DNA of 64,000 bases, taken from contig NZ_BAGB01000068.1 in NCBI RefSeq assembly GCF_000308615.1, positions 248,001 through 312,000 on the forward strand, given 5' to 3'. Every line of letters begins with the position of its first letter. Position 1 is the first letter of the stretch. The translations under genes were made by a program, and so were the position numbers. Below are positions 28,303 to 38,941 of this stretch, in pieces. The notes under the pieces were generated by a model. It was not told where the DNA came from. It saw only the letters and a program-made list of their open reading frames with translations, and ran no database searches. The DNA is from Nocardia jiangxiensis NBRC 101359 (GTDB lineage: Bacteria > Actinomycetota > Actinomycetes > Mycobacteriales > Mycobacteriaceae).

Positions 28303-29181
28303 TCAGCTCGCGCCGCGCTCGGATTGCAGGTTGGCCATGATCTCGGCGACCGAGAGTTTGCGACCCGAGTAGCCGTCGCCGGAATCGGCGAGGCGCCGGC
28401 GGCGGGTGGTGGAACGGATCGGGGTCGGGCCGGGCGCGGCGTCCGCGGCGTGCGCGGCTTCCTCGGGGGTGAGCCCGAAGTTCGCGGCGTCCTCGGCCTC
28501 GGCGGCGGCCAGGTCCTCGGCGGTGACCACCGAGGTCTCCGCGGTGACCGGCTCGTCGTCCGGGCTGGCGAACGCGGGCGGTTCGGGGTGGTCGGGTTCG
28601 AAGACCGGCGTCACCGGATAGCGGGCGACGACCGGGGAACTCCAGGCGTCCCAGGTATCGGTTTCCTCCGGGTTATCGTTCGCCGGGGCGTGCGTCGCGG
28701 CGGATGCGCCGGGCAGTTCCTGCAGGCGGATCGCGTCGGCGCGCAGGGCCGGGCGCTCCGCGAGCAGATCGCCGTCGAACAGGCGCTGCAGACTCTCGCG
28801 CAGCACGGTCAGTTCCGCGCGCAATGCGGCCATCTCACCGGCGTCCGCGGCGACCTCCTGCCGGACGCGGGCCTCGACGCCGAGCTCGTACTCGCGCCGG
28901 GCGGTGACCTCGCGCTCGAGTTGCAGCTTGTACACCGTCCGCAGATCCCGCACCTTGGCCTGGTCGATCGCGGCCTCACGGCGATAGCGGGACGCGGCCA
29001 GCGCGCCGATGACCGCGGCCCACAGCGCCACGACGAGACCGACGCGGATCAACTGCAGACTGCTGCTGAAAATCAGGAAAGCACTGGCGATCAGACCGAG
29101 CAGAATCAGACCGCCGATGATCAATTTCCCCGCGTCAACCCGTCGGCTGCGGGAAGTACTGCTTCGGGCGGGTGGCACCAT
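28303..29181 (-). CDS. DUF6779-type membrane protein
   Basis: 292 residues, function unknown. Two hydrophobic segments (residues 18-38 and 45-62) precede a long helical/coiled segment rich in Arg, Glu and Leu (REVTARREYELGVEARVRQEVAADAGEMAALRAELTVLRESL is a heptad-like run by position, about residues 90-132), then an acidic disordered tail with Ala/Glu/Thr repeats and a basic end (STTRRRRLADSGDG). The syntenic mycobacterial gene has the same architecture. Its location beside pantothenate and folate genes is conserved but gives no function. Confidence 0.75.
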   Translation of the reverse strand: MVPPARSSTSRSRRVDAGKLIIGGLILLGLIASAFLIFSSSLQLIRVGLVVALWAAVIGALAASRYRREAAIDQAKVRDLRTVYKLQLEREVTARREYELGVEARVRQEVAADAGEMAALRAELTVLRESLQRLFDGDLLAERPALRADAIRLQELPGASAATHAPANDNPEETDTWDAWSSPVVARYPVTPVFEPDHPEPPAFASPDDEPVTAETSVVTAEDLAAAEAEDAANFGLTPEEAAHAADAAPGPTPIRSTTRRRRLADSGDGYSGRKLSVAEIMANLQSERGAS

Positions 29182-29253
29182 GCCGACAGGGTAGCTTGCG
29201 TTCGGGGTTCCGGCTCGCAGCTCAGGGGGTAAATCCGGGCATGAAGTTTGCCG

Positions 29254-29730
29254 TTAAGTAGCTGGTTCGTCGGGCGGTTCACTGGGCGCCCGGCAGCAAT
29301 ACTCCAGCCACAGAGCCGCCGCGACGAGCGCCACCCCGGCGATCAATCCGACGATCGCACCCGGGGTATCCGAACTCGCCGCACGCAGCGTCGAATGCTG
29401 CGGCAGCGCCCAGATCAAGAAGCCCAGCCACACTCCCGCCGCCAACGAACCCACCTGAGCCGACGCCTTCGCCAGCGCGACAGCGCGCGCCGCGGTAATC
29501 GGATGCAGTTGCTTGGGCCCGTCGCCGATCCGCTGATCACCGACCCGCGCCCGAATCACGAAGGCCAGCACCGCATCGAGCGCGGCCACCGGATACAGCG
29601 ACGCACCCGCGATCACCGTGATCGGCGGAAAACTCGAATACGCCCAGCGCGTCGCGATCCAGGCGACCACCGCGGCGATGAAGACGTTCGCGGTCAGATC
29701 CAGGATCTTGGTCGGCTTCATGACGTTCAT
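29254..29730 (-). CDS. DUF3180 membrane protein
   Basis: 158 residues with four hydrophobic segments: about 15-30, 35-60, 90-112 and 127-145. The conserved DUF3180 core PITAARAVALAKASAQVGSLAAG is present. Starts at 29730 or ATG 29721 (KPTKILDLTA). Its position immediately before folK in transcription order is conserved in mycobacteria. Function unknown. Confidence 0.85.
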   Translation of the reverse strand: MNVMKPTKILDLTANVFIAAVVAWIATRWAYSSFPPITVIAGASLYPVAALDAVLAFVIRARVGDQRIGDGPKQLHPITAARAVALAKASAQVGSLAAGVWLGFLIWALPQHSTLRAASSDTPGAIVGLIAGVALVAAALWLEYCCRAPSEPPDEPAT

Positions 29731-29776
29731 GCCACGGCCTCACTCGTCACGTGCGGTGCGCACGACGCCGCATCCC

Positions 29777-30313
29777 TCACGACACCGCCCGGCGCAAGGT
29801 CAGCTCGGTCAGTCGCACCCCGTCGCGTTCGGCCCGGTCCAGCGCGTCCAGGAGTTCGCGCACCGGACTCGGGCGGCCCTGCACCTCGAGGATCGCATCG
29901 GGTTCGACCTCGACCCACGGCACCAGGACGAAGGCGCGGTTGTGCGCCTGCGGATGCGGCAGGGTCAGGGTCGGGTCCAGGCTCCGGCACACCCGCAGCC
30001 CCTCGGGCCGATGCTCCGCACACCAGACCACGTCGACGTCGAGAGTCCGTGCGCCCCAGCGCACCTCGCGAACCCGTTCGGCCGCCTGCTCGAGCTCCTG
30101 CCCGCGTCGCAACCAGTCTCGCGCGCCCGCGGCCGGATCTTCCACCAGCAGAATGGCATTCAGATAGTTCTCCTGCGGCACCCCGCCCCAGGGCGCGGTC
30201 GAGTACACCGAGGACACCCCGACGATCCAGGGCGCGAAGGCGTCCACCACGCTGCGCAGATGGGCCAACCGGTCGCCCAGATTCGAGCCGATCGACAACA
30301 CCGCCCGACTCAT
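29777..30313 (-). CDS. folK: 2-amino-4-hydroxy-6-hydroxymethyldihydropteridine pyrophosphokinase
   Basis: HPPK, folate synthesis: pyrophosphorylates the pterin. 178 residues with [17 protein letters not shown], the pterin site [13 protein letters not shown] and [14 protein letters not shown]. The ATG at 30313 overlaps the folB stop by 2 nt; the longer frame upstream is a shadow of folB. Confidence 0.95.
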   Translation of the reverse strand: MSRAVLSIGSNLGDRLAHLRSVVDAFAPWIVGVSSVYSTAPWGGVPQENYLNAILLVEDPAAGARDWLRRGQELEQAAERVREVRWGARTLDVDVVWCAEHRPEGLRVCRSLDPTLTLPHPQAHNRAFVLVPWVEVEPDAILEVQGRPSPVRELLDALDRAERDGVRLTELTLRRAVS

Positions 30314-30714
30314 GCCGCACCCGTCCCGGCGGGCTCGGCGGAAACCTCGGCGCGGGTGCGGGTGGCGACCACCCGGACGTCGGCGAAGGTGTGCGGAATC
30401 GGGGCCGACGGCTTGTGCACCACCACCTCCGTCGCGGTCACCCGCGGATCGGTCATCACATCGTCGGCGATCTCGCAGACCACCGTCTCGATCAGATTGC
30501 GCGGCGGCCCCTGCACGATCGCCACCGCGCGCTCGGCCAGCTCGCCGTAATGCACCGTATGCGAAAGATCGTCCGTCGCAGCGGCTTCGGTGAAATCCAT
30601 CCACAATGTGATGTCCACCAGGAACTCCTGCCCCTCACGCCGCTCGAAATCGAAACAACCGTGAAACCCGAACGCCCGCAACCCAACCAGCTCTATGCGG
30701 TGCTCTCGCGTCAT
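30310..30714 (-). CDS. folB: Dihydroneopterin aldolase
   Basis: Cleaves dihydroneopterin to hydroxymethyldihydropterin. 134 residues: [29 protein letters not shown] carries the conserved Glu and GxHGxx segment, and [13 protein letters not shown] and [12 protein letters not shown] with the catalytic Lys. The ATG at 30714 overlaps the folP stop (TGA at 30711). It is the middle of folP-folB-folK, which share overlapping ends. Confidence 0.95.
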   Translation of the reverse strand: MTREHRIELVGLRAFGFHGCFDFERREGQEFLVDITLWMDFTEAAATDDLSHTVHYGELAERAVAIVQGPPRNLIETVVCEIADDVMTDPRVTATEVVVHKPSAPIPHTFADVRVVATRTRAEVSAEPAGTGAA

Positions 30715-31667
30715 CGGATGGCTCCCTCCGTGGTACCGGATCGATCGGCGGCGCGGGACCAGGCGTCGGTCACGGTAATGGCATCGAGGGATGCGCGCAC
30801 GTCGTGGACCCGCACGCCCCAGGCGCCGTGTTCGGCGGCCAGCGCGGAAATGGTTGCGGTCGCGACCTCGCGGCCGTCGGGGGGACGCAGGTCCTGGCCC
30901 TCGGCCAGCAGCGCGCCGAGGAAACGCTTGCGGGAGGCGCCGATCAGGATCGGCAGTCCGCTCGCCGCATAACGCGGCAGGGCGGCCAGCAGGGCCCAGT
31001 TGTGCGCGGCGTTCTTGGCGAAACCCAGTCCCGGATCCAGCACCAGACGATCGGTGTCCACCCCGGCGGCCACCGCGAGATCCACCTGGGTGCGCAACTC
31101 GTCCCAGACCTCGGCGACCACGTCGTCGTAGTGATCGGCCGGACCGGTGTGCCGGTAGTCCGCGTTCGCCCGCCAGTGCATCAGGATCCACGGCAGGCCC
31201 ACCGCGGCGACCACTTTCGCCATATCCGGATCCGCGCGTCCGCCCGACACGTCGTTGACGATCCACACGCCCGCCTCGATCGCGGCCTCGGCGACCCGTG
31301 CACGCATGGTGTCCACGCTCGTGGGCACACCCGCCGCGGTCAGCTCCCGGATCACCGGCGTCACCCGAGCGGCCTCGGCGGCGGGATCGACCCGCACCGC
31401 GCCGGGACGGGTGGACTCACCACCCACATCGATGATGTCCGCACCCATCGCGTGCAGCGCCAGGCCGTGCGCCACCGCCAGGCTCGGATCCAGATAGCGG
31501 CCGCCGTCGGAGAACGAATCGCTGGTGACGTTCACGACACCCATCACCACACACGAACGCCCGTCCCGCGGAAGAATCGGCAACCCGGTGCGGGCTTGGG
31601 CACGTGGTGTTCCCCGATCCTCCGTCACGCCCCGGGCGGGCTCGCGATGCGTGGCCAAGGCGCTCAC
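30711..31667 (-). CDS. folP: Dihydropteroate synthase
   Basis: Condenses hydroxymethyldihydropterin pyrophosphate with p-aminobenzoate; sulfonamide target. 318 residues. Pterin-binding features: [50 protein letters not shown] and ASRKRFLG. The GTG at 31667 overlaps the folE stop by 4 nt (GTGA) and adds a short Arg-rich leader; the open frame runs on to 31787. Confidence 0.94.
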   Translation of the reverse strand: MSALATHREPARGVTEDRGTPRAQARTGLPILPRDGRSCVVMGVVNVTSDSFSDGGRYLDPSLAVAHGLALHAMGADIIDVGGESTRPGAVRVDPAAEAARVTPVIRELTAAGVPTSVDTMRARVAEAAIEAGVWIVNDVSGGRADPDMAKVVAAVGLPWILMHWRANADYRHTGPADHYDDVVAEVWDELRTQVDLAVAAGVDTDRLVLDPGLGFAKNAAHNWALLAALPRYAASGLPILIGASRKRFLGALLAEGQDLRPPDGREVATATISALAAEHGAWGVRVHDVRASLDAITVTDAWSRAADRSGTTEGAIR

Positions 31668-32296
31668 TTCCGGAGTATCAGATCCAGGGCTTCGGCACGC
31701 GAGCTGGCGCTGCTCTGCAGCAACCCGCGCACCGCCGACGTGGTGGTGCTGGCGCCGGGCTTGCGGATACCGCGCATCGCCATGCACAGATGCTCTGCCT
31801 CGACCACCACGATCGCGCCGCGCGGATCCAGCTTGCGCATCACCGCGTCCGCGATCTGGCTGGTGAGCCGCTCCTGCACCTGCGGGCGCTTGGCGTACAG
31901 ATCCACCACGCGAGCCAGCTTCGACAACCCGGTCACCCGGCCGTGCGGGCCCGGAATGTATCCGACGTGCGCGACCCCGTGGAAGGACACCAGATGATGT
32001 TCACAGGTCGAATACAACGGGATGTCGCGCACCAGGACCAATTCCTGATGCCCTTCGTCGAACGTGGTGTTCAGCACCGCGTCCGGCTCGGTGTACAGGC
32101 CCGCGAACATCTCCTTGTAGGCCCGCGCGACCCGGGCCGGGGTTTCGCGCAGCCCGGGGCGATCGGGGTCCTCCCCGACCGCGATCAACAACTCCCGCAC
32201 CGCGGCCTCGGCACGAGCCTGATCGAAACCACGTCCCGTGCCGAGCGCGACCAGGTCGGTGGCTACGCCGGAGTACCCATTGTTTTCGGCCGACAC
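31664..32296 (-). CDS. folE: GTP cyclohydrolase I
   Basis: First enzyme of folate/pterin synthesis. 210 residues. Zinc ligands are [18 protein letters not shown] (Cys and His) and the Cys of [13 protein letters not shown]. The [19 protein letters not shown] segment is family-typical. GTG 32296 is chosen because GGAGG lies 9 nt upstream. It heads folE-folP-folB-folK; ftsH stops 78 nt upstream. Confidence 0.96.
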   Translation of the reverse strand: MSAENNGYSGVATDLVALGTGRGFDQARAEAAVRELLIAVGEDPDRPGLRETPARVARAYKEMFAGLYTEPDAVLNTTFDEGHQELVLVRDIPLYSTCEHHLVSFHGVAHVGYIPGPHGRVTGLSKLARVVDLYAKRPQVQERLTSQIADAVMRKLDPRGAIVVVEAEHLCMAMRGIRKPGASTTTSAVRGLLQSSASSRAEALDLILRK

Positions 32297-32374
32297 TCGA
32301 GGACACCTCCACAAAAATCCTTGGATACCGGGCAAACTTCCGGTACCCCGACCGTCGAGCCTAACCACCACCGG

Positions 32375-34729
32375 TCAGTTACGGCCGTTCGGTCCGTCCC
32401 ATTCGCCGCCCTCGCCCTCGCGGGGCATGGTGTATCCGGCATCCTCCGGATCGGCCTGCTGATGCTGCGGCCGCTGATAGCGCTGCCCGCCACCGGTAGC
32501 CCAGCCGCCGTTGTTCTGCTCGCCGCCGTACCCCGGCTGCTGCGCGGCGTCCTCCTGCGGCGGCCAGCCCGGAGCCGACCAACCCGCCGGAGCGCCGTAA
32601 TCGGGCCGGGAGCCGTGCGTACCGCCCTGGTTCGGATAAGCGGGCGGCTGACCCTGGTATCCGGGCGGCGGAGTCTGGTACCCCGGCTGCGGCGCGGGAT
32701 GACCCGGCTGCTGGTTGCGGTACGCCTCCTGCGGATATCCGTTGGCCGGAACCGGCTGCGGCGCAGCGGCTTCCAGCGCCTCGTCCGGCCACGGTTCGCC
32801 GCGCTCGGCGGCCAGCTCACGCGGGGTCTTCACCGGCGGACGATCCGAGGGGACGCGCTCGCCGAAGTCGTTGAACGCGGTGATCCGCGGACGCTTGACG
32901 ACGGTGGTGAGCACCTGCTCGAGTTCCTTGCGGTGCAACGTCTCCCGCTCGAGCAGCGCGGTGGCCAGCGAATCGAGCTCGTCGCGGTACTCGTTGAGGA
33001 TCGCCCACGCCTCGGTGTGCGCGGCCTCGATGAGGTTGCGCACCTCCTCGTCGATCTCGCGGGCCACCTCGTGCGAGTAGTCCGAATTCGTTCCCATCGA
33101 CCGGCCCAGGAACGGGTCGCCCTGCTCCTGTCCGTACCGCACCGCGCCCAGTCGGGCGCTCATGCCGTATTCGGTCACCATCGCGCGAGCGATCTTGGTC
33201 GCCTGGTCGATATCCGAGGACGCGCCGGTGGTCGGCTCGTGGAACACCAGTTCCTCGGCCGCGCGACCGCCCATCGCCATCACCAGGCGGGCGATCATCT
33301 CCGACCGGGTCATCAGGCCCTTGTCGTCCTCGGGCACCGTCATCGCGTGACCGCCGGTGCGGCCGCGGGCCAGGATGGTGACCTTGTAGACCGGCTCGAT
33401 ATCCGGCATCGCCCAGGCGGCCAGGGTGTGCCCGCCCTCGTGGTACGCGGTGATCTTCTTCTCGTGCTCGCTGATGATGCGGCTCTTGCGGCGCGGGCCG
33501 CCGATGACGCGGTCCACCGACTCCTCGAGCGACGGACCGGTGATGACGTTCCCGTGCTCACGCGCGGTGAGCAGCGCGGCCTCGTTGATCACGTTGGCCA
33601 GATCCGCGCCGGACATGCCGACGGTGCGCTTGGCCAGACCGTCCAGGTCGGCGTCGGACGCGATCGGCTTGCCCTGCGAGTGCACCCGCAGGATCGCGCG
33701 ACGTCCGGCCAGATCCGGATTGCTGACCGGGATCTGCCGATCGAACCGGCCCGGTCGCAGCAGCGCCGGATCCAGGATGTCGGGCCGGTTGGTGGCCGCG
33801 ATGATGATGACGCCGGTGCGATCGCCGAAGCCGTCCATCTCGACCAGCAACTGGTTCAGCGTCTGCTCGCGCTCGTCGTGGCCGCCGCCCAGGCCCGCGC
33901 CGCGCTGGCGGCCGACCGCGTCGATCTCGTCCACGAAGATGATGCAGGGGCTGTTCTGTTTGGCCTGGTCGAACAGGTCGCGCACGCGGGACGCGCCGAC
34001 ACCGACGAACATCTCCACGAAGTCCGAACCGGAGATGGTGAAGAACGGCACACCCGCCTCGCCCGCGACCGCGCGCGCCAGCAGCGTCTTACCGGTGCCG
34101 GGCGGGCCGTACAGCAGCACGCCCTTCGGAATCTTCGCGCCCAGGGCCTGGTAGCGAGCCGGATTCTGGAGGAAGTCCTTGATCTCGTAGAGCTCCTCGA
34201 CCGCCTCGTCCGCCCCGGCCACATCGGTGAAGGTGGTCTTGGGCATGTCCTTGGACAGCTGTTTGGCCTTGGACTTGCCGAAGCCCATCATGCCGCCGCG
34301 ACCACCGCCCTGCATGCGGGCCATCACGAAGACGAACACGATCAGCAGCGCGACCATCGGCAGCACGAACAGCAGCACCTGGGTGAGCCAGCTGTCCTGT
34401 TTGACCGTCGTGTTGAACGGCGCGCCGGAGGCCTGCACATCCTTGAGGATCTGCGCGGACACCTCGCTGCCGCCCGGATACTTCGCGATGATCTGGGTCT
34501 GGTTGCTGGTCGCGTCGTTGCCCTTGTTCAGGGTGATGCGCAGCTGCTGCTCTTTGTCGTCGATCTGGACTTGATGGACGTTGGCCTTGTCGGCGAGCTG
34601 AGTGAGCGCCACCGATGTGTCGACGTTCTTCCAGCCGCGCGTGTCGTTGCTGAAATAGCTGACCAGATAGATCACGAGCAGGATGCCCGCGACTATGGCC
34701 AGGTTGCGAAACACTGTCTTGCGGTTCAT
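32375..34729 (-). CDS. ftsH: ATP-dependent zinc metalloprotease FtsH
   Basis: 784-residue inner-membrane AAA+ protease. Membrane helices at about 5-25 and 117-137 flank an extracytoplasmic domain. Walker A is GPPGTGKT (208-215), Walker B IIFVDEID, the second region of homology [19 protein letters not shown], and the zinc site HEGGH around residue 432. A Pro/Gly/Gln-rich tail of about 130 residues (repeats such as [15 protein letters not shown]) is longer than in E. coli and typical for actinobacteria. ATG 34729. Confidence 0.97.
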   Translation of the reverse strand: MNRKTVFRNLAIVAGILLVIYLVSYFSNDTRGWKNVDTSVALTQLADKANVHQVQIDDKEQQLRITLNKGNDATSNQTQIIAKYPGGSEVSAQILKDVQASGAPFNTTVKQDSWLTQVLLFVLPMVALLIVFVFVMARMQGGGRGGMMGFGKSKAKQLSKDMPKTTFTDVAGADEAVEELYEIKDFLQNPARYQALGAKIPKGVLLYGPPGTGKTLLARAVAGEAGVPFFTISGSDFVEMFVGVGASRVRDLFDQAKQNSPCIIFVDEIDAVGRQRGAGLGGGHDEREQTLNQLLVEMDGFGDRTGVIIIAATNRPDILDPALLRPGRFDRQIPVSNPDLAGRRAILRVHSQGKPIASDADLDGLAKRTVGMSGADLANVINEAALLTAREHGNVITGPSLEESVDRVIGGPRRKSRIISEHEKKITAYHEGGHTLAAWAMPDIEPVYKVTILARGRTGGHAMTVPEDDKGLMTRSEMIARLVMAMGGRAAEELVFHEPTTGASSDIDQATKIARAMVTEYGMSARLGAVRYGQEQGDPFLGRSMGTNSDYSHEVAREIDEEVRNLIEAAHTEAWAILNEYRDELDSLATALLERETLHRKELEQVLTTVVKRPRITAFNDFGERVPSDRPPVKTPRELAAERGEPWPDEALEAAAPQPVPANGYPQEAYRNQQPGHPAPQPGYQTPPPGYQGQPPAYPNQGGTHGSRPDYGAPAGWSAPGWPPQEDAAQQPGYGGEQNNGGWATGGGQRYQRPQHQQADPEDAGYTMPREGEGGEWDGPNGRN

Positions 34730-35114
34730 AGAGCGTCGGCCGGCGGGCCAGTCCTTTCCGGTGATTCCGGTGTATGCCTGCGTGCGTCGCGGTGCGTCCG
34801 CACCATCAACCCGCCCCGGTCGGAGCGAACGGATGCGGACACGCCACGTTACCGCGTACGGTCTAACCGATACATCGCGCAGTTCGGCAGCTAATGCAGT
34901 TCAACAGGTAAACGGTCGGAGAACGCAGCTGGTTCCCCGGCTTGTACTCGGGCAGACACCCCGCGGCGTCTGCCCAAGCAGTCACAATCATGGCATGCAC
35001 CACCTATTGTGAGCGACAACACAACCCTGTGGTGTGAACGATGGGTCCGGCGGTAGCTTGTCCTCCCGCCACCGGAGCCCGCGAGCACCGCAAGTCAGAC
35101 AGAGCGCAGGGGGT
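34730..35114. other. 385-nt divergent intergenic region ftsH / PH-like gene
   Basis: No gene seen. It should hold promoters for both flanking genes. The striking item is a perfect 8-bp hairpin GGGCAGAC (34950-34957)/GTCTGCCC (34968-34975) with a 10-nt loop. An ATTGTGAGCGACAAC string near 35008 resembles lac operator by chance. Confidence 0.5.
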
Positions 35115-36047
35115 ATGGACATAGTCGAGCTACGGACACCCACAGCGATACTGCGCCACGGCGCCGGGCGGCTTCAGGTCCTGCGACCGGGCGCCGAAGG
35201 CGAGCGCGTGCTCGATGTTCCGGTCTCCGACCTGCTCAAGGTCCGGCTCAACCGGCGTGTCGACGACGCGGTCGTCATCGAGATCTACCTCCGATATCCC
35301 AGTCCGGTCCTGACCGGCGTGCCCGCCGACCGCACCCCGCTGCCGGTGCTGATCGCCGAGCACGACATGCCGACCGCGACCGTGATCGTGGAGCGCCTGA
35401 ACAACCAGATCCTGGAGACCCAGCGCATCGATATGTCGGTGCCCGATCTCACACCTCCGGCGCCGGCGTGGGGCAAATCCGGCCCGACGCGCGCCGATGT
35501 GGACCGCGCGGTCCGCCGGATGGCGCCTCGGCGCGAGGCCAGGACGGCGATCGGCGCGTTGCACCAGATGGTCGGCCCCGACGAGTTCGCCTTGGAGACC
35601 GCATTGGCCGCGGCGACACCGCCCACCGGGCGCGGGCGCGGCCTGCTCGCCGTCACCACCGAGCGGCTGCTGTTCCTGTCCGTCGGGGTGGCCGAGAGCT
35701 ACGCCTACGAGGTGCCGGTTTCGGCGCTGCTGTCGGCGCGGCAGGTGGATCAGCCCGCCGAGGAGGGCGCGGATCCCTCCGCCGAATTCGGCATGTCCGT
35801 CTACGACGGCAACCAGACGATGTACTTCACCGGCGCGGACCGGGCCGATACCGATCGCATGGTCGGCGCGCTCAACTTCGCCATCCAGCGCGAATCGGCG
35901 GACGGCGCGGTCGCCCCACCCGATCCCGGTGTATCGCAGCTGTATTCGGAGTGGGAACTGCTGGTGGAGCGGCATTCGCTCGGCATGGTCGACGATTCGC
36001 AGTTCCAGCGTTACGGACGCGGGATCCTGCGCTCGCTGCCGGACTGA
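35115..36047 (+). CDS. Conserved hypothetical protein with two beta-rich PH-like parts
   Basis: 310 residues, no motif I can name. First ~110 residues: VELRTPTAILRHGAGRLQVLRPGAEG, an alternating strand pattern; then a Pro linker; residues ~150-250 have LALTTERLLFLSVGVAESYAYEVPVSALLSAR-like strands (GLLAVTTERLLFLSVG) reminiscent of bacterial PH domains that bind proteins or lipids. The last 30 residues (VSQLYSEWELLVERHSLGMVDDSQFQRYG) resemble a SHOCT-like tail. Soluble, no signal peptide. ATG 35115 follows AGCGCAGGGGG. Convergent with DUF1266 through a 10-bp terminator. Confidence 0.7.
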   Translation: MDIVELRTPTAILRHGAGRLQVLRPGAEGERVLDVPVSDLLKVRLNRRVDDAVVIEIYLRYPSPVLTGVPADRTPLPVLIAEHDMPTATVIVERLNNQILETQRIDMSVPDLTPPAPAWGKSGPTRADVDRAVRRMAPRREARTAIGALHQMVGPDEFALETALAAATPPTGRGRGLLAVTTERLLFLSVGVAESYAYEVPVSALLSARQVDQPAEEGADPSAEFGMSVYDGNQTMYFTGADRADTDRMVGALNFAIQRESADGAVAPPDPGVSQLYSEWELLVERHSLGMVDDSQFQRYGRGILRSLPD

Positions 36048-36059
36048 GTTCACCGGCGG

Positions 36060-36090
36060 GCGGATTCACCCGGAATTCGAGTGAATCCGC
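36060..36090. terminator. Bidirectional terminator
   Basis: GCGGATTCAC (36060-36069) and GTGAATCCGC (36081-36090), perfect 10-bp stem with 11-nt loop in the convergent gap between the PH-like gene and DUF1266 gene. Confidence 0.7.
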
Positions 36091-36094
36091 GTGC

Positions 36095-36916
36095 TCACTC
36101 CGATTGCAGGCTGATCCGACGCCACGGTGAGGTCTCGCGCTGCCACAGGCGGATGAGCTCCAGCCGCCGGTCGACGCCGCCGGATTTGAGTTCGGCCAGG
36201 TCTTCACACGCCTGCCAGTAGGTCCAGCCGGTCAGGTAGGCGTCGCCGAACTGTCGCCAGTTGCGGTAGCGGCGTTGCGCGGGGGTCAGAGCGCGCATCA
36301 CGTATTCCCAGGCCACGTCGGCGTCGAGGTATCCGGCGGTGAAGGCCATCCTGGCCACCGCGACGACGCGGGCCAGATCCCATGCCTGGATGTCCGCGGG
36401 CAGCGGCTGGACCAGATGGTCGACCAGATCCAATTTGATGGCCTGGGACCAGATGTCGTAGTCGCGCACCAGCGCCTCGGGATTGTCCATCCCCCGAAAC
36501 GCCCCGACCTGACGCAGGAAGGCCCGTTGCTTGTCGGCCCGCTCGCCGAAACGATCCCGCTCGGGCGAGTTGATCCCGGCCATGACCAGCGGATGCACCA
36601 TCGCGTACAGCGGGGAGTGCATCCCGTCCAGGAGTTGTTCCATCGAGGCCATCGCCTCGGCCCCGTCGGTGATGCCCCACGCGCCGGTCAGCGTATCGAT
36701 GGCCAGCTCGCGCCGGTCGCCGAGCGGATGCTCGCGCTCGGGTCCGAGCAGCAGCGCGTCGTGGAACGCGTCCCAGCGCGCCGAATAGAACGCGCCCAGC
36801 GACAGGGCCCGCAGCTCGTCGTCGGAGATCTGCGCGCCGGACCAGTGATCGTCCTCGCGCCGATCGAGTTCTTCGTAGGGGAAGGTGGTCAGTGTCGGCA
36901 GGTCGCGGGCAGCCAT
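36095..36916 (-). CDS. DUF1266 domain protein
   Basis: 273 residues. The DUF1266 core is recognisable in SGAQISDDELRALSLGAFYSAR near the start and in the helical C-terminal region WDLARVVAVARMAFTAGYLDADVAWEYVMRAL. No signal peptide or membrane segment. ATG 36916 is chosen over upstream frame to 37432, which runs antisense to the DUF2277 gene. Function unknown. Confidence 0.82.
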   Translation of the reverse strand: MAARDLPTLTTFPYEELDRREDDHWSGAQISDDELRALSLGAFYSARWDAFHDALLLGPEREHPLGDRRELAIDTLTGAWGITDGAEAMASMEQLLDGMHSPLYAMVHPLVMAGINSPERDRFGERADKQRAFLRQVGAFRGMDNPEALVRDYDIWSQAIKLDLVDHLVQPLPADIQAWDLARVVAVARMAFTAGYLDADVAWEYVMRALTPAQRRYRNWRQFGDAYLTGWTYWQACEDLAELKSGGVDRRLELIRLWQRETSPWRRISLQSE

Positions 36917-37075
36917 ATCTCCGATTGTGTCCCATCTGTCTCGGCCGGGCCCGCTATTCCGCGGACAGTGTCTGAATGCCGACGCTTCGCTGGCCAAAAT
37001 TCCGCAACGCAGAGTTTTCACATTGGCTGCTCGTTGCGCTGTCATGAGACCCGAGCGAGGGCTAGTCTCGGCGCC

Positions 37076-37327
37076 ATGTGTAGGAACATCACCGTCCTGC
37101 GTGGGCTGGAACCTGCCGCGACCGATCAGGAGATCTTCGCGGCAGCGCAGCAGTACGTGCGGAAGGTCGGTGGGCTGACGGGGCTGTCCTCGACGACGAA
37201 ACCGGCCTTCGACAAGGCGGTCGCGGCTGTCGCGGCGGCGACCACCACGCTGCTGGCCGAACTGCCCGAGCGCCGGGTGCCGCCGTCGACCGAGCCGCCG
37301 CTGCGCCGCCTCGCCGCCACCGACTGA
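37076..37327 (+). CDS. DUF2277 family protein
   Basis: 83 residues, beginning CRNITVLRGLEPAATDQEIFAAAQQYVRKVGGLTGL, the defining DUF2277 sequence. Function unknown; no metal or catalytic motif beyond the N-terminal Cys. ATG 37076. Convergent with the PucR-type regulator, with hairpins between. Confidence 0.9.
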   Translation: MCRNITVLRGLEPAATDQEIFAAAQQYVRKVGGLTGLSSTTKPAFDKAVAAVAAATTTLLAELPERRVPPSTEPPLRRLAATD

Positions 37328-37390
37328 CGCCGCGGCCCCGACCGGGCACGCCGCACCCGCGCTCTCGCGGGTAGCTCGCGTGCCCACCAC

Positions 37391-37438
37391 ATGCCGTTCC
37401 CGAACGGCATCGCGTTCCCGGCCGGGTCGCACGACCCG
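37391..37438. terminator. Twin hairpins between DUF2277 and PucR genes
   Basis: ATGCCGTTC (37391-37399)/GAACGGCAT (37402-37410) and CGGGTCG (37423-37429)/CGACCCG (37432-37438). Spacers of only 2 nt mean the outer base pairs open into small loops. Probable bidirectional termination. Confidence 0.55.
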
Positions 37439-37444
37439 ACCGTG

Positions 37445-38791
37445 TCAAGCGTGCTCTCGGACTCCGTACACCGCCGCGCAGTCCAGGGCGATTTCCAGAT
37501 GCAGGCTGCGTTCCTCGATCGGCCGGCCGAGCAGTTCGGTGATTCGCCGCAGTCGATAACGAACCGTGTTCCGGTGCACACCAAGCTCTTTGGCCGCCGC
37601 GTCCGGGCTCCGGCGGCAGCGCAGGTAGGCGTGCAGGGTTTCGCGCAGGCGCGCGGCGTTCACTCCCGGCCGAGCCAGCGCACCCAGTTCCCGCTCGATC
37701 AGCGCGCGCATCGCGGCCTCGTCGGCTCCGGCCAGATAGGCCACCTCGACCTGTGGATAACACAGCACCCGGCCGAGATCGACGACCGCGCGTTCGGCGA
37801 CCTGACGCGCGGCCACCGCCTCGCGGTGACTCTCCCGGAATCCGGCGACCTGCGCGGCCGGACCGCCGACGGCGATCCGCACCGGGGGCTCGACGGTGGC
37901 GGGCAGCCGATCGAGGCCGGTGCCGGCCTCGACGCCGATCCACGCCCACAGCGCGGTCGCCCCGGACGGGATGGTGAGGGCGCCGCCGCCGAGCGCCGTA
38001 GCCAGTCGCGCGACCACGCGTTCGAGGGTTCCGAAGATCTCCGCATCGCCGGGGTCGGCCGCGGGTTGTGCAGGGCGCCCGGCTACGACGGCGTCGCCGA
38101 CGAGCCGGGCAACGCCACCGCCGAGCGTGCCGATGTCACCGCCGGGCACAGCGACCCGCGGCTGCTGTTCGTCGGTCCACAGCACACAGGCGATATGCCG
38201 TCCGGAGAGGCGGTAGCCGAGCCGGGCGGAGGTGGATTCGAGGTCCGGGTTCGCACCGGCCAGCAGGGAACGCACGATCTCGGTGCGTTGGTTCAACGCG
38301 GCGCGCAGGCCCCGCTCGCGTTCCTGCATGTACGTCCCGGTGAGCGCTTCGACCGAACTGCTCACCCACAGACTGGACCGCTCGAACAGGCGCAGCAGCA
38401 CCGCACGTTCGATATCCGGTGGGGGATGGCGTTTTTCGAGCGTCTCGGTCATGTATTCCAGCACGGCTTCCTGGCCGAGGTGGTAGACACGGAGCAGCAG
38501 TCGCAGATCGTGACCGCGCCGGGCGACCGTACGGGCGAAGGCGTACGCCTCGGGCGGTACCGGGTAGTCCATCCGGTCCTGGGTCAGCCCGCCCAGCATC
38601 ACCAGGGCGTGCGCGCGCGTACTGGCCGCCAGATCGCGGCGCATGTCCCGATCGGTGAGTTCGGGCAGCCGCCCGACGATCGCGGTGTCCAGCCGGTCCA
38701 CGACCTGATCGAGGGTTTCGGTGCGCAGAGTTTCGGCGACGAAATCGGCGATCCACTGCCGAACCACCACGGCGGTCTGCGCCCTCGTCAC
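37445..38791 (-). CDS. PucR-family transcriptional regulator
   Basis: 448 residues. Long N-terminal helical domain (RTEIVRSLLAG etc.), a GGDEF-like middle, and the C-terminal PucR HTH (LHAYLRCRRSPDAAAKELGVHRNTVRYRLRRITELLG). Such proteins activate neighbouring amine or purine catabolic genes. GTG 38791 gives a proper start. Divergent from aldehyde dehydrogenase/SDR genes, which are its likely targets across 150 nt. Confidence 0.88.
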   Translation of the reverse strand: MTRAQTAVVVRQWIADFVAETLRTETLDQVVDRLDTAIVGRLPELTDRDMRRDLAASTRAHALVMLGGLTQDRMDYPVPPEAYAFARTVARRGHDLRLLLRVYHLGQEAVLEYMTETLEKRHPPPDIERAVLLRLFERSSLWVSSSVEALTGTYMQERERGLRAALNQRTEIVRSLLAGANPDLESTSARLGYRLSGRHIACVLWTDEQQPRVAVPGGDIGTLGGGVARLVGDAVVAGRPAQPAADPGDAEIFGTLERVVARLATALGGGALTIPSGATALWAWIGVEAGTGLDRLPATVEPPVRIAVGGPAAQVAGFRESHREAVAARQVAERAVVDLGRVLCYPQVEVAYLAGADEAAMRALIERELGALARPGVNAARLRETLHAYLRCRRSPDAAAKELGVHRNTVRYRLRRITELLGRPIEERSLHLEIALDCAAVYGVREHA

Positions 38792-38941
38792 GCCACACCC
38801 TCCGATTTGTCCCCGATGCACAAAAACGCCGGGAATAGTTGACCGTAACTGCCAAGAACTCCGCACCCGATTGTGCCACGATCATAGGCCAGTGAACTGA
38901 TTCACATTTGCCCCGAAGTAGCCCACGTGGGAGACCAGATC

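Noticed and set aside
31604-34894. Plus-strand open frame of 1096 codons
   Set aside because: Antisense shadow of ftsH and folE; its sequence is rich in Arg/Gly/His with no domain, as expected opposite GC3-rich genes.
35005-35025. String resembling the lac operator (ATTGTGAGCGACAAC)
   Set aside because: Only a partial match, no LacI-type gene nearby, and no symmetry of the required kind.
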